From: Nevskia sp.
GTDB taxonomy: Bacteria > Pseudomonadota > Gammaproteobacteria > Nevskiales > Nevskiaceae
Assembly (NCBI GenBank): GCA_016779605.1
Contig: JADHNH010000028.1
Span: forward strand, 1 to 35,759
Direction: 5' to 3'
DNA length: 35,759 bases
Shown here in pieces: positions 1 through 10,323 of this stretch; position 1 is the first letter of the stretch, and every line of letters starts with the position of its first letter. The translations under genes were made by a program, and so were the position numbers. The notes beneath the pieces were generated by a model. The model did not search any database. It worked only from the letters and a program-made list of their open reading frames with translations, and was not told the DNA's origin.

Positions 1-1
1 C

Positions 2-1795
2 TCAAACCAGCCCGCGCGCCACCGGCACCGGGAAGTCCAGCAGCATCTGCGCAAACGCCTTGCCCTGCGGATCGGTGCGCAGCGAGCAGGCGCCGCCGCC
101 GCCGAGGGCGTTGTACAACATGAAATTCAGGCTGTTCGAACCCGGCAGCTCCCAGCGTTCCACGCGGCCCTGGGCGCCGCCGGCCAGGACGTGGGCGAAG
201 TAGTCGCGCACCGCCCGGCTCGACAGCGCCGCCTTGATGTACGGCAGGTATTCGGGCCTGCGCGCCGCCACGCCGATGTTGGCGTGGTCGCCCTTGTCGC
301 CGGAGCGGGCCACCGCCAGGCGCACCAGCGGCACGCTGCCGCCGTCGGCCGCCACCACCGGCAGGTCCTCCGGCTCCGCGGCCGGCGGCACGAAGCCGCC
401 GGCGGTGGGCACCGGCACCGCGAAGCGCTCCTGGCCGATGGCCACGTCGATCGCCACGCGGTCCTTCGGCACCAGGGTCGAGAACAGCTTGGGGATCATG
501 CTCGGCTCCGGGCGGCCGCCGCCGAAGTAGCCGGTGAAGCCCGGCGACATGGCGGTGGCGGCCTGCACGATCTCGCGCGCGAACAGCCGCGTGGCCTTGG
601 CGCTCGGATGCTGCACCACGATCTTCACCACCACCTCGCGGGTGGCGGCGGCGCCGGGGCGGGCGTGCGGCCCGTAAGTTTCCTCCGCACCGATGCAGTG
701 GATATCCACGCCGGTGAAGTCGCCGAGCCCGGCTTCCAGCAGCTGGCGCCGCACCTTTTCCACCACTGCGCTGGCGGAGGCGCGGCCTTTCCTGGCCGCG
801 TCGATGCCGCCGATCATGAACAGCGCGGCGCAGCGCATGCCGGCCGGATAGGTCGCGCTGACCTTGTAGGTGGCAGTGGGCGGGTAGCCGCGCGCGCCGC
901 TGACGCGCACGCGGTTCTCCCCCACCTGCTCGAGCTTCACGCCGGTGAAGTCGCAGACCACGTCGGGCAGGATGTAGGCGCGCGGGTCGCCGATCTCGTA
1001 CAGCATCTGCTCCAGCACGCTGTGCACGCTGACCAGGCCGCCGGTGCCCTCCGGCTTGCCCACCACGAAGCTGCCGTCGGACGCCACGTCCACCACCGGG
1101 AAGCCCATGTCGGGGAAACCCTCCCGCACCAGTTCCCAGTCGGTGAAGTTGCCGCCGGTGCACTGGGCGCCGCACTCGATGATGTGGCCGGCGACCGAGC
1201 CGGCGGCGAGCTTGTCGTACTCATCCTGGCGCCAGCCGAACTCGTGCATCAGCGGGCCGAGCACCAGGGCGGAATCGACGCAGCGGCCGGTGACGACGAT
1301 CTCCGCGCCGGCGTCGAGCGCGCGGGCGATCGGCAGCGCGCCCAGGTAAGCGTTCATCGACACCAGGTTGGGCGGCGGCGCCGCGCTGCCGCCGAGCTCG
1401 CGGCAGTCGGCGAACTCGTCCTTGCGCGCCAGCAGGTCGTCGCCCAGCACCACCGCCACGCGCAACTCGACGCCCGCCTTGGCCGCCGCCGCTTCCAGCG
1501 CCTGCTTGCAGGCCAGCGGATTGACGCCGCCGGCGTTGGCCACCACGCGGATCTTCTGTGCCTTGATCTGCGCCATCAGCGGCGCCATCACGTATTCGAC
1601 GAAGTCCACCGCGTAGCCGTCGTTCGGATCCTTCATGCGCTTGGCCGCCAGGATCGACATGGTGATCTCGGCCAGGTAGTCGAACACCAGGTAATCCACG
1701 TTACCCTTCTGCACCAGCTGGGCGGCGGCCGTGTTGGTGTCGCCCCAGAATGCGGCAGCGCAGCCGATGCGGACGGTCTTCTGATTTTGTTTCAT
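2..1795 (-). CDS. AtuA-family (acyclic terpene utilisation/DUF1446) protein
   Basis: This is a 597-residue protein of the AtuA/DUF1446 family. An N-terminal catalytic-type region (about residues 8-460) carries typical stretches such as RIGCAAAFWGD, VANAGGVNP and VVTGRCVDSALVLGPLMHEF. It is followed by the AtuA-like C-terminal domain (about 485-590) with VARSGDKGDHANIG and PGSNSLNFML. Family members occur in acyclic terpene, leucine or isovalerate catabolism, but the reaction is not firmly known, and no other atu, liu or acyl-CoA gene is visible here. The ATG at 1795 is preferred over a TTG three codons upstream; neither has a convincing ribosome site. It lies 89 bp after pgpA on the same strand. 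The TGA stop is at the very edge of the window, so the gene is complete. Confidence 0.85.
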   Translation of the reverse strand: MKQNQKTVRIGCAAAFWGDTNTAAAQLVQKGNVDYLVFDYLAEITMSILAAKRMKDPNDGYAVDFVEYVMAPLMAQIKAQKIRVVANAGGVNPLACKQALEAAAAKAGVELRVAVVLGDDLLARKDEFADCRELGGSAAPPPNLVSMNAYLGALPIARALDAGAEIVVTGRCVDSALVLGPLMHEFGWRQDEYDKLAAGSVAGHIIECGAQCTGGNFTDWELVREGFPDMGFPVVDVASDGSFVVGKPEGTGGLVSVHSVLEQMLYEIGDPRAYILPDVVCDFTGVKLEQVGENRVRVSGARGYPPTATYKVSATYPAGMRCAALFMIGGIDAARKGRASASAVVEKVRRQLLEAGLGDFTGVDIHCIGAEETYGPHARPGAAATREVVVKIVVQHPSAKATRLFAREIVQAATAMSPGFTGYFGGGRPEPSMIPKLFSTLVPKDRVAIDVAIGQERFAVPVPTAGGFVPPAAEPEDLPVVAADGGSVPLVRLAVARSGDKGDHANIGVAARRPEYLPYIKAALSSRAVRDYFAHVLAGGAQGRVERWELPGSNSLNFMLYNALGGGGACSLRTDPQGKAFAQMLLDFPVPVARGLV

Positions 1796-1884
1796 AAATT
1801 TCAATTAGTTACTGGATCAATCAAAGAAACCAGAGGAATGCGGGCTGGGCCTGTGCCGGCAATCCAAAGCAGGCGGGGACGACG

Positions 1885-2424
1885 TTACCACGGCGCCAGC
1901 CACGCGGCGAAGCCCAGCAGCGCGGCGGCGTAGAACGCCGCGAGCAGGTCGTCGAGCATGATGCCGAAGCCGCCGCCGACGCCGCGGTCGAGCGCCGCGA
2001 TCGGCCAGGGCTTCCAGATGTCGAACAGGCGGAACAGGGCGAACGCGGCCAGCAGCCACGGCCACGGGTGCCCCTGCACGAGCCCCAGCGCCGGCAGCAG
2101 CGGCACACAGGTGGCCAGAAAGCCCACCACCTCGTCGAACACGATGCCGCCGTAGTCGTGCACCCCCAGCAGCCGCGCGCTGGCACCGCAGACCCAGCAG
2201 CCGAACGCGAACAGCGCCGCCAGTGCGGCCAGGTACGCCGGCCAGGGCAGATGCTGCATCGCCAGCCACAGCGGCACCGCGACGAGCGTGCCGGCGGTGC
2301 CCGGCCCTTTCGGCGACAGGCCGGCGCCGAGGCCGAACGCCAGCAGGTGCTGCGGCGTGGTCAGCACCAGGCGCGCCGAAGGGCGCCAGGCCGGGGCGGC
2401 GGCGGCGCCTTGACCGGATTTCAT
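1885..2424 (-). CDS. pgpA: Phosphatidylglycerophosphatase A
   Basis: A 179-residue integral membrane enzyme that dephosphorylates phosphatidylglycerol phosphate to phosphatidylglycerol. The family signature FGLGAGLSPKGPGTAGTL is near residues 31-48, and a second conserved stretch, VHDYGGIVFDEVVGF, follows, with hydrophobic helices between and after. The ATG at 2424 is chosen because GAGG lies 8 bases upstream and it begins 10 bases after the murI stop; an upstream start would overlap murI and add a non-conserved extension. thiL-pgpA neighbourhoods are common in proteobacteria; here murI has come between the two, which suggests one transcript for nusB-thiL-murI-pgpA. Confidence 0.93.
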   Translation of the reverse strand: MKSGQGAAAAPAWRPSARLVLTTPQHLLAFGLGAGLSPKGPGTAGTLVAVPLWLAMQHLPWPAYLAALAALFAFGCWVCGASARLLGVHDYGGIVFDEVVGFLATCVPLLPALGLVQGHPWPWLLAAFALFRLFDIWKPWPIAALDRGVGGGFGIMLDDLLAAFYAAALLGFAAWLAPW

Positions 2425-2434
2425 TGACCGTGCC

Positions 2435-3268
2435 TCACCCGGGCAGTGCGCAGGCCTGGATCGGCCCACCCCACAGGCGGCCGCCGACCTGCTCCAGGTG
2501 CGCCGGCGCCGCGCTGCTGAACCACCGGATGGCCGCAGCTGCCGCCCCAGGCGGAGCGCGCACGCCTTCGCGCTCGAGGATCGACTCCACCCGCCGCGCC
2601 ACCGCCTCGCCGGTGTCGACCAGGCGCACGTCCGCGCCGACCACGTCCTGGATCAGCGGCCGCAGGAACGGGTAATGCGTGCTGCCCAGCACGATGACGT
2701 CGGCGCCTTCGGCCAGCAGCGGCACGGTATAGCGCTGCACCAGCGCGCGCGTGGCGGGCCCGTCGAGGTCGCCGGCCTCGACCTGCTCGGGCAGGCCCGG
2801 GCAGGCCTGCGTGATCACGCGCACGCCGCCGGCGTGGCGGTCGATCAGGCGGTGCAGCTTCTCGCCGGACAGGGTGGCGACGGTCGCCAGCACGCCGATC
2901 ACGCCGCGGCGGCTCAAGGCCACCGCCGGCTTCACCGCCGGCTCCATGCCGACGAAGGTGGCGGCGTAGTTGGCGCGCAGGTACTCCACCGCGGCGACGG
3001 TGGCGGAATTGCACGCCACCACGATCAGCTTGGCGCCCTGCGCCAGCAGGAAATCGCTGATCGCGCAGGCGCGCGCGATGATCTCGCGCTGGCTCTTGCC
3101 GCCGTAGGGGCAATGGCCGCTGTCGGCGACATAGATGCAGTTTTCGCGCGGCAGCCGCCGCACGATCTCGCGCAGCACCGACAGCCCGCCGAGGCCGGAG
3201 TCGAACACGCCGATCGGCGCCCCCGCAGCCTGAGCCGAAGGGGCTTCAGCGGAAGTGGTCGTAGCCAT
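2435..3268 (-). CDS. murI: Glutamate racemase (second catalytic Cys replaced by Ser)
   Basis: A 277-residue glutamate racemase homologue, the cytoplasmic enzyme that makes D-glutamate for peptidoglycan. It shows the N-terminal GVFDSGLGGLSVL motif (residues 20-32), CPYGGKS, the first catalytic cysteine in VACNSAT (C86), and LGSTHYPFL near residue 195. In known MurI proteins the last motif is GCTHYP and its cysteine is the second acid/base catalyst; here the codon at 2681-2683 is AGC (Ser196). The fold assignment is firm, but racemisation in both directions is uncertain. The gene overlaps the thiL 3' end by 23 bases. The first ~15 residues are low-complexity and the ribosome site is weak, so the start is the least sure part. 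Confidence 0.9.
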   Translation of the reverse strand: MATTTSAEAPSAQAAGAPIGVFDSGLGGLSVLREIVRRLPRENCIYVADSGHCPYGGKSQREIIARACAISDFLLAQGAKLIVVACNSATVAAVEYLRANYAATFVGMEPAVKPAVALSRRGVIGVLATVATLSGEKLHRLIDRHAGGVRVITQACPGLPEQVEAGDLDGPATRALVQRYTVPLLAEGADVIVLGSTHYPFLRPLIQDVVGADVRLVDTGEAVARRVESILEREGVRAPPGAAAAAIRWFSSAAPAHLEQVGGRLWGGPIQACALPG

Positions 3269-4289
3269 GCAGTTGCGGTTGCGGGGCCAGCGCTGCGCCG
3301 CCCTCGTCGAGCCAGCGCAGCCCGGGCGCGGCGGTGATGCGGCCGATCTCGGTCAGCGGCAGGTCCAGCCGCCGGCGCGCTTCGGCCAGATGCTCCGGCG
3401 GCAGGCACAGGCACAGCTCGTAGTCGTCGCCGCCGCCGGCCTGCAGGCGCAGGCGCTGCGCGGGCACGGCCAGGCGCTCGAACGCCGGCGACATCGGCAG
3501 GCGCGCCACCTGCACTTCCGCGCCGACGCCGCTGGATTCGAGCACGTGCGCGAGGTCCCCGGCCAGGCCGTCGGACAGGTCGATGGCGGCGTGCGCCAGG
3601 CCGCGAAGCGCCAAGCCGGCAGCCAGCCGCGGCTGCGGGCGGTCCAGGCGCCGCCGCAGGAAATCCGCGTCGGCTTGCGTCGCCGGGGCCGCCGGGCCCT
3701 TGCCCAGGTTTTGCAGGGCGAGCGCGGCATCGCCCAGCGTGCCGGTGACGCACACCGCATCGCCGGGCCGCGCACCGTCGCGGCGCAGCGCCGCCGCTTC
3801 GGGTACGCTGCCGACCGCGGTGATGGTGATGGCCAGCGGCCCGCGGGTGGTGTTGCCGCCGACCAGGGCGATGGGTGCGGCGTCGGCCAGCTGCTTCAGG
3901 CCCGCGGCGAAATCCTCCAGCCAGGCGGCCTCGGCCCGCTCCAGGGTCAGCGACAGCAGGAACCAGCGCGGCCGCGCACCCATCGCCGCCAGGTCCGAAA
4001 GGTTGACCGCCAGCGCTTTCCAGCCGAGGTCGACGGCGCGCGTGCCCGCCGGGAAATGGCGCCCGGCGACCAGCGTGTCGGTGGTCACGGCAATGACTTC
4101 GCCGGCCGGCGGCCGCAGCAGCGCGCAGTCGTCGCCGATGCCCAGGGCCACGTCCGCAGAAGCCGGCGTCAGGCCCGCGAAATACCGCCGGATGAGTTCG
4201 AACTCGTCGATCGCCTGCTCCTCGTGCCGGCGGCGGCCCGGCGCGGCCGCCGCGCCATGTCGGCCGCCGGCGCCGTCAGCCGCCGGCAA
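3246..4289 (-). CDS. thiL: Thiamine-monophosphate kinase (start uncertain)
   Basis: Phosphorylates thiamine monophosphate to thiamine diphosphate. The protein follows the ThiL pattern throughout: DEFELIRRYF, GIGDDCALL, TTDTLVAGRHF, KALAVNLSDLAAMGA, GGNTTRGPL, AIDLSDGLAGDL, GGGDDYELC and a C-terminal GYDHF. The metal/ATP motif usually read as GGDT is GGNT here (Asn codon at 3852-3854). The only standard start upstream is a TTG at 4289, which adds 26 low-complexity residues. The family N-terminus falls exactly on an ATC codon (4209-4211) that has GAGGAG six bases upstream. I keep the TTG as the conservative boundary but think 4211 may be the real start. With the TTG start it overlaps nusB by 14 bases; murI follows. 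Confidence 0.92.
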   Translation of the reverse strand: MPAADGAGGRHGAAAAPGRRRHEEQAIDEFELIRRYFAGLTPASADVALGIGDDCALLRPPAGEVIAVTTDTLVAGRHFPAGTRAVDLGWKALAVNLSDLAAMGARPRWFLLSLTLERAEAAWLEDFAAGLKQLADAAPIALVGGNTTRGPLAITITAVGSVPEAAALRRDGARPGDAVCVTGTLGDAALALQNLGKGPAAPATQADADFLRRRLDRPQPRLAAGLALRGLAHAAIDLSDGLAGDLAHVLESSGVGAEVQVARLPMSPAFERLAVPAQRLRLQAGGGDDYELCLCLPPEHLAEARRRLDLPLTEIGRITAAPGLRWLDEGGAALAPQPQLHGYDHFR

Positions 4290-4719
4290 TCTCGGTGGTC
4301 CGGGCGCTGCGCGCCAGCTTGTCGAGCACGCCGTTGACGAACTTGTAGCCGTCCTCGGCGCCGAACACTTTGGCCAGCCCGACCGATTCGTTGACCACCA
4401 CCTTCCACGGCACCTCGGGCTTGTGCAGCAGCTCGAAGGCGCCGAGCAGCAGCACCGCGTGCTCCACCGGATCGAGCTGCTCGACCGGGCGGTCCAGGTG
4501 CGGCGCCACCGCCGCGATCAGCTCGGCCCTGGCGCCGACGATGCCGCGCAGCAGCTCGGCGAAGTAGGCCGGGTCCGCGCGCCCCAGCCCCTCGGGCTGC
4601 TCGGCGAACTGCCGCAACAGCAGGTCCGCCGAGGTCTCGTTGACCAGCCACTGGTACAGGGCCTGCACGGTGAGCCGCCGCGCCAGGCCGCGCCGGCTGG
4701 TCGGCGCGGTTTCAGTCAT
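4276..4719 (-). CDS. nusB: Transcription antitermination factor NusB
   Basis: A 147-residue all-helical RNA-binding protein that joins NusE (S10) on boxA RNA for rRNA antitermination. Recognisable family stretches are RRLTVQALYQW near the N-terminus, LDPVEHAVLLLGAFEL in the middle, and VVVNESVGLAKVFG followed by GYKFVNGVLDKLA near the C-terminus. Length is normal for the family. The ATG at 4719 overlaps the ribH stop by 8 bases. ribH-nusB-thiL is the standard proteobacterial order and implies translational coupling. Confidence 0.96.
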   Translation of the reverse strand: MTETAPTSRRGLARRLTVQALYQWLVNETSADLLLRQFAEQPEGLGRADPAYFAELLRGIVGARAELIAAVAPHLDRPVEQLDPVEHAVLLLGAFELLHKPEVPWKVVVNESVGLAKVFGAEDGYKFVNGVLDKLARSARTTEIAGG

Positions 4720-5224
4720 CGACGGACCGCAGCAGGCGCACCATCTCCAGGGCCGCCGCGGTGGCCTCGTAACCCTTGTTGTCGGGGCCCGCGCCGGCCC
4801 GCTCCACCGCCTGCTCGACGGTGTCGACCGTGAGCACGCCGAAGCCGAGCGCCACCTGGTGCTGCTGCGCGGCCTCGCGCAGGCCGCGCGAGCATTCGCC
4901 GGCGACGTACTCGAAATGCGGCGTGCCGCCGCGGATCACCGCGCCCAGGGTGATCACCGCGTCGCAGCGGCCGCTGGCCATCAGGGCGCTGGCCGCCAGC
5001 GGCAGCTCGAAGGCGCCGGCGACGCGGAACTCCTCGACGTGCTTAGGCGCCACGCCCCATTCGGCCAGGCAGCGGCGCGCACCGGCCAGCAGGCTGTCGA
5101 CGATCTCGACGTTCCAGCGGGTCACCAGCAGGGCCACGCGGGTGCGCTTGAACTCGCCCTGCTCCGGCGGCTCGGGTGCGCGGTAACCGGACTTGGCCGG
5201 CGCGGCGTTGTTCTTCTTGGTCAA
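4712..5224 (-). CDS. ribH: 6,7-dimethyl-8-ribityllumazine synthase
   Basis: Lumazine synthase condenses 5-amino-6-ribitylaminouracil with 3,4-dihydroxy-2-butanone 4-phosphate, the penultimate step to riboflavin. The 170-residue protein shows TRWNVEIVDSLLAGA, VAGAFELPLAA, LGAVIRGGTPHFEYV (with the catalytic His), GVLTVDTVEQAVERAG and NKGYEA. The start is a TTG at 5224; no ATG or GTG occurs in frame before the conserved core, and a G-rich run (CGGGGGC) sits a few bases upstream. It begins 18 bases after the ribBA stop, in one operon with ribD, ribE and ribBA. Confidence 0.96.
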   Translation of the reverse strand: MTKKNNAAPAKSGYRAPEPPEQGEFKRTRVALLVTRWNVEIVDSLLAGARRCLAEWGVAPKHVEEFRVAGAFELPLAASALMASGRCDAVITLGAVIRGGTPHFEYVAGECSRGLREAAQQHQVALGFGVLTVDTVEQAVERAGAGPDNKGYEATAAALEMVRLLRSVDD

Positions 5225-5242
5225 GCGCTTGCCCCCGGGGAG

Positions 5243-6399
<1,157 letters not shown>

Positions 6400-6403
<4 letters not shown>

Positions 6404-7047
6404 GCGGGTGCCTCCTCCCCCTCTTGATCTGCGCCACGCCCGTCCCGCGCCGACAGCAGCCGCTCCAGGTAGCGCGCGATCAGGTCCACTTCGAGATTGA
6501 CCTGCGCGCCTTCGGCCAGACCGCCCAGCGTGGTATGGGTCCAGGTCTGCGGAATGATGTTAACTCCAAACCGTCCGCCGCGATGCAGCGGCTCCACTTC
6601 GTTGACGGTGAGGCTGACGCCGTCGATGGCCACCGAGCCCTTGCGCGCGATGTAGCGCGCGATCCCGCGCGGCGGCTCGAACACCAGGCGCCGCGAGCGC
6701 GCCTCTTGGCGCAGCTCGACCAGGCGGCCGACGCCGTCGACGTGGCCGGACATCAGGTGGCCGCCCAGCGGCTTGGCCGGCGTCAGCGCCCGCTCCAGGT
6801 TGACCGGCGTGCCCGCCTGCCAGCGTCCGGCGGTGGTGGCGTTGAGCGTTTCCACCGACACGTCGGCGGTGAAGCCGCGCGGCAGCAGCGTCACCGCGGT
6901 CAGGCACACGCCGCTGACCGCCACGCTGTCGCCGTGCTGCAGGCCGTCGAGGTAGCTGCCGTCGGCGAGCACGGTGAGGCGGCGGTCGCCGCCGACCGTT
7001 TCGATCGCCTCGATCCGTCCGAGTGACTCCACGATACCGGTGAACAT
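6400..7047 (-). CDS. ribE: Riboflavin synthase (alpha subunit type)
   Basis: Catalyses dismutation of two lumazine molecules to riboflavin, the last step of the pathway. The 215-residue protein has the two tandem lumazine-binding repeats: the first begins MFTGIVESLGRIEAIE and contains SVAVSGVCLTAV; the second begins with GGHLMSGHVDGVGRL and contains VAIDGVSLTVNEVE. Length is standard. It lies 15 bases after ribD and overlaps ribBA by four bases. Some databases call the same gene ribC. Confidence 0.96.
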
Positions 7048-7062
7048 CGCGATCCTTCCTGC

Positions 7063-8235
7063 TTATCGGTGCTGCAAGGTTGTGGTGATGCGGATGTCGG
7101 CGCCGACCATGCGCACGTCCTGCGTCTCCAGGTCGATGCGCTGGCTCAGCCGTTCCATGCCCGGCAGCCAGGCCAGCGGCCGCGCCTCGTGGCCGAGCAG
7201 CGACGGCGCCATGTACACCACCAGCTCGTCGGTCAGGCCGGCGGTCAGGAACGCGCCCGCCAGGTGCGGCCCGCATTCGACGAATACTTCGTTGACTTCG
7301 CGGCTGGCCAGCGCCGCCAGCGCCGCGGCCAGGCTGACGTGGCCGCCGGCGTCGGTGGCCACCTGCAGCACTTCCACGCCCTCGGCCGCTTCGGCGGCCT
7401 GGCCGGCGACGAGGAAGCGCCGCGCGCCGGGACGCCACACGCGGAAATTGCGCGGCACGCTGCGGTGCGTGTCCAGCACGATGCGGTCCGGCTCGCGCGG
7501 CGCCGGCCGCAGCTCGGCGGGCGTACCCGGCTCCGGCCGGCGCAGCGCCTCGCGGTAGAGCCGCACGTCGAGCAGCGGGTCGTCGGCCAGCACGGTGGCC
7601 GAGCTGCTCATCACCGCGCCGGCTTCGGCGCGCAGGCGGTGCACGTCGGTGCGCGCCGCCTCGCCGGTGATCCAGCGGCTTTCGCCGGAGGCCATGGCGG
7701 TGCGCCCGTCGAGGCTCGCCGCCAGCTTGAGCGTGACCCAGGGCCGGCCGCGCGTCATGCGCGACAGGAAACCGCGGTTGAGGCGGGCCGCGCGCTCGGC
7801 GCCGGTGCCGACGTGCACCGGGATGCCGGCGGCGCGCAGGCGCGCCGCGCCGCGGCCGGCGACCTGCGGGTTGGGGTCTTCCAGCGCCGCCCACACCCGT
7901 GCCACGCCCGCGGCGATCAGCGCGTCAGCGCAGGGCGGCGTGCGGCCATGGTGGGCGCAGGGCTCGAGGTTGACGTAGACCTCGGCGCCGCGCGCACGGC
8001 TGCCGGCGTCCTGCAGCGCCATCACCTCGGCGTGCGGCTCGCCGGCGCGGGCGTGGTAGCCCTCGCCGACGATCACGCCGTCGCGCACGATCACGCAGCC
8101 GACGCGCGGATTGGGATGCGTGGTGGTCTTGCCGCGCTCGGCCAGGTTCAGCGCGCGCGACATGAAGCCGCGCGCCAGCACCTCGTCGCCGCCGCTTGCG
8201 CGAACCGCCGGCGGCGCAGCGTCCGGCGCGCTCAT
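7063..8235 (-). CDS. ribD: Bifunctional diaminohydroxyphosphoribosylaminopyrimidine deaminase / 5-amino-6-(5-phosphoribosylamino)uracil reductase
   Basis: Performs the deaminase and reductase steps that follow GTP ring opening. The N-terminal deaminase domain (about residues 22-145) carries the zinc motif HAEVMAL plus NLEPCAHHGRTPPC. The C-terminal reductase domain (about 155-385) starts at RPWVTLKLAASLDGRTA and includes GESRWITGEAAR and FVECGPHLAGAFL. The ATG at 8235 is selected because it puts the usual short leader before FMSRALNLAERG. An upstream in-frame start would overlap nrdR and add an Ala/Pro-rich tail; a downstream ATG at 8163 would cut into the conserved helix. The protein is 390 residues, and the gap to nrdR is 58 bases. 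Confidence 0.95.
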   Translation of the reverse strand: MSAPDAAPPAVRASGGDEVLARGFMSRALNLAERGKTTTHPNPRVGCVIVRDGVIVGEGYHARAGEPHAEVMALQDAGSRARGAEVYVNLEPCAHHGRTPPCADALIAAGVARVWAALEDPNPQVAGRGAARLRAAGIPVHVGTGAERAARLNRGFLSRMTRGRPWVTLKLAASLDGRTAMASGESRWITGEAARTDVHRLRAEAGAVMSSSATVLADDPLLDVRLYREALRRPEPGTPAELRPAPREPDRIVLDTHRSVPRNFRVWRPGARRFLVAGQAAEAAEGVEVLQVATDAGGHVSLAAALAALASREVNEVFVECGPHLAGAFLTAGLTDELVVYMAPSLLGHEARPLAWLPGMERLSQRIDLETQDVRMVGADIRITTTLQHR

Positions 8236-8293
8236 GCCGGGCGCCGCAGCGGCGCCGGCGCCAGGGCCGGCGCGCGGTGGCGGGGCGCGCGGC

Positions 8294-8848
8294 TCATCGG
8301 CCTTTGGTGCCGGGGGCGGCACCCTGCTGGCGCGTCTGCGCGCCGCGCTGCTCTTCGTCGATCAGCGGTAGCTGGCTGCGGCGCAGCTCCGCGCTGGGCA
8401 GCCGCTCCAGGCGGTCGATCTCCTCGCGGAAGGCGTTGACGTCCTCGAAGCTGCGGTAGATCGAGGCGAACCGCACGTAGGCCACGTGGTCGAGGTCGCG
8501 CAGCTCTTCCATCACCCATTCGCCGACGCGCCGCGACGCCACTTCGCGCTCGCCGGTGGCGCGCAGCTTGCGGATCACGTTCTCGATGGCGTGGTCCACC
8601 GCTTCCTGCGGCACCGGCCGCTTGTACAGCGCGCTTTCCACGCCGCGCCGCAGCTTGGCCTCCTCGAACGGCTCCGGCTTGCCGCTGCTCTTCAGGATGA
8701 ACGGCATCGACAGCTGGGCTTTTTCGAACGTGGTGAAGCGGTTGCCGCAATGCGGGCACTCGCGCCGCCGGCGCACCTGCGTGCCCTCCTCGTACAGGCG
8801 CGAGTCGATCACGCGCGTGTCCGGCGCCTTGCAGAACGGGCATTGCAT
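8294..8848 (-). CDS. nrdR: Transcriptional repressor NrdR
   Basis: The ATP/dATP-sensing repressor of ribonucleotide reductase genes. The N-terminal zinc ribbon has paired cysteines (CPFC at residues 3-6, CPHC near 31-34) and the conserved [17 protein letters not shown]. An ATP-cone domain follows (about 49-140) with [20 protein letters not shown] and [16 protein letters not shown]. It has 184 residues, slightly longer than many NrdRs because of a variable C-terminal tail. glyA-nrdR-ribD is a widely conserved gammaproteobacterial order. No NrdR boxes were identified in the window. Confidence 0.96.
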   Translation of the reverse strand: MQCPFCKAPDTRVIDSRLYEEGTQVRRRRECPHCGNRFTTFEKAQLSMPFILKSSGKPEPFEEAKLRRGVESALYKRPVPQEAVDHAIENVIRKLRATGEREVASRRVGEWVMEELRDLDHVAYVRFASIYRSFEDVNAFREEIDRLERLPSAELRRSQLPLIDEEQRGAQTRQQGAAPGTKGR

Positions 8849-8856
8849 GGCTCAGC

Positions 8857-8939
8857 CCGGGAATCGGGAATCGGCAACCGGGAATCGGCAACCGACGCCC
8901 GCTTTCGACGATTGCCGAATCTCCACTCCCGATTCCCGG
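8857..8939. repeat. GGGAATCGG palindromic array between glyA and nrdR
   Basis: The glyA-nrdR gap is filled by direct copies of GGGAATCGG/GGCAACC (8859-8893) and inverted copies (8909-8939). The outermost arms, CCGGGAATCGGGA at 8857-8869 and its exact reverse complement at 8927-8939, form a perfect 13-bp stem. The layout resembles intergenic repeats seen in xanthomonads and may stabilise mRNA or end the glyA message. Function is inferred. Confidence 0.8.
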
Positions 8940-8943
8940 CTTC

Positions 8944-10230
<1,287 letters not shown>

Positions 10231-10241
10231 TGCTTTTCGCT

Positions 10242-10317
10242 CGGGAGTCGGGAATCGGGAGTCGGGAATCGGCGGGCCTGGGCATTACGATTCCCCATTC
10301 CCGATTCTCGATTCCCG
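10242..10317. repeat. GGGAATCGG/GGGAGTCGG inverted array between nadA and glyA
   Basis: Two 30-base arms (10242-10271 and 10288-10317) made of tandem CGGGARTCGG units are inverted copies of each other with about four mismatches, separated by a 16-base loop. They fill almost the whole 93-bp nadA-glyA gap. The unit is the same as in the array on the other side of glyA. RNA from either strand would fold into a long hairpin. Confidence 0.8.
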
Positions 10318-10323
10318 TGAACT

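Noticed and set aside
191-1933. Long open frame opposite the AtuA-family gene
   Set aside because: Rich in His, Arg, Ala and Gly with no family motif; it is the antisense shadow of a well-conserved protein in GC-rich DNA.
7048-7062. FMN riboswitch controlling the riboflavin genes
   Set aside because: No leader of sufficient length precedes ribD, ribE, ribBA or ribH; gaps are at most 58 bp and the genes are internal to an operon.
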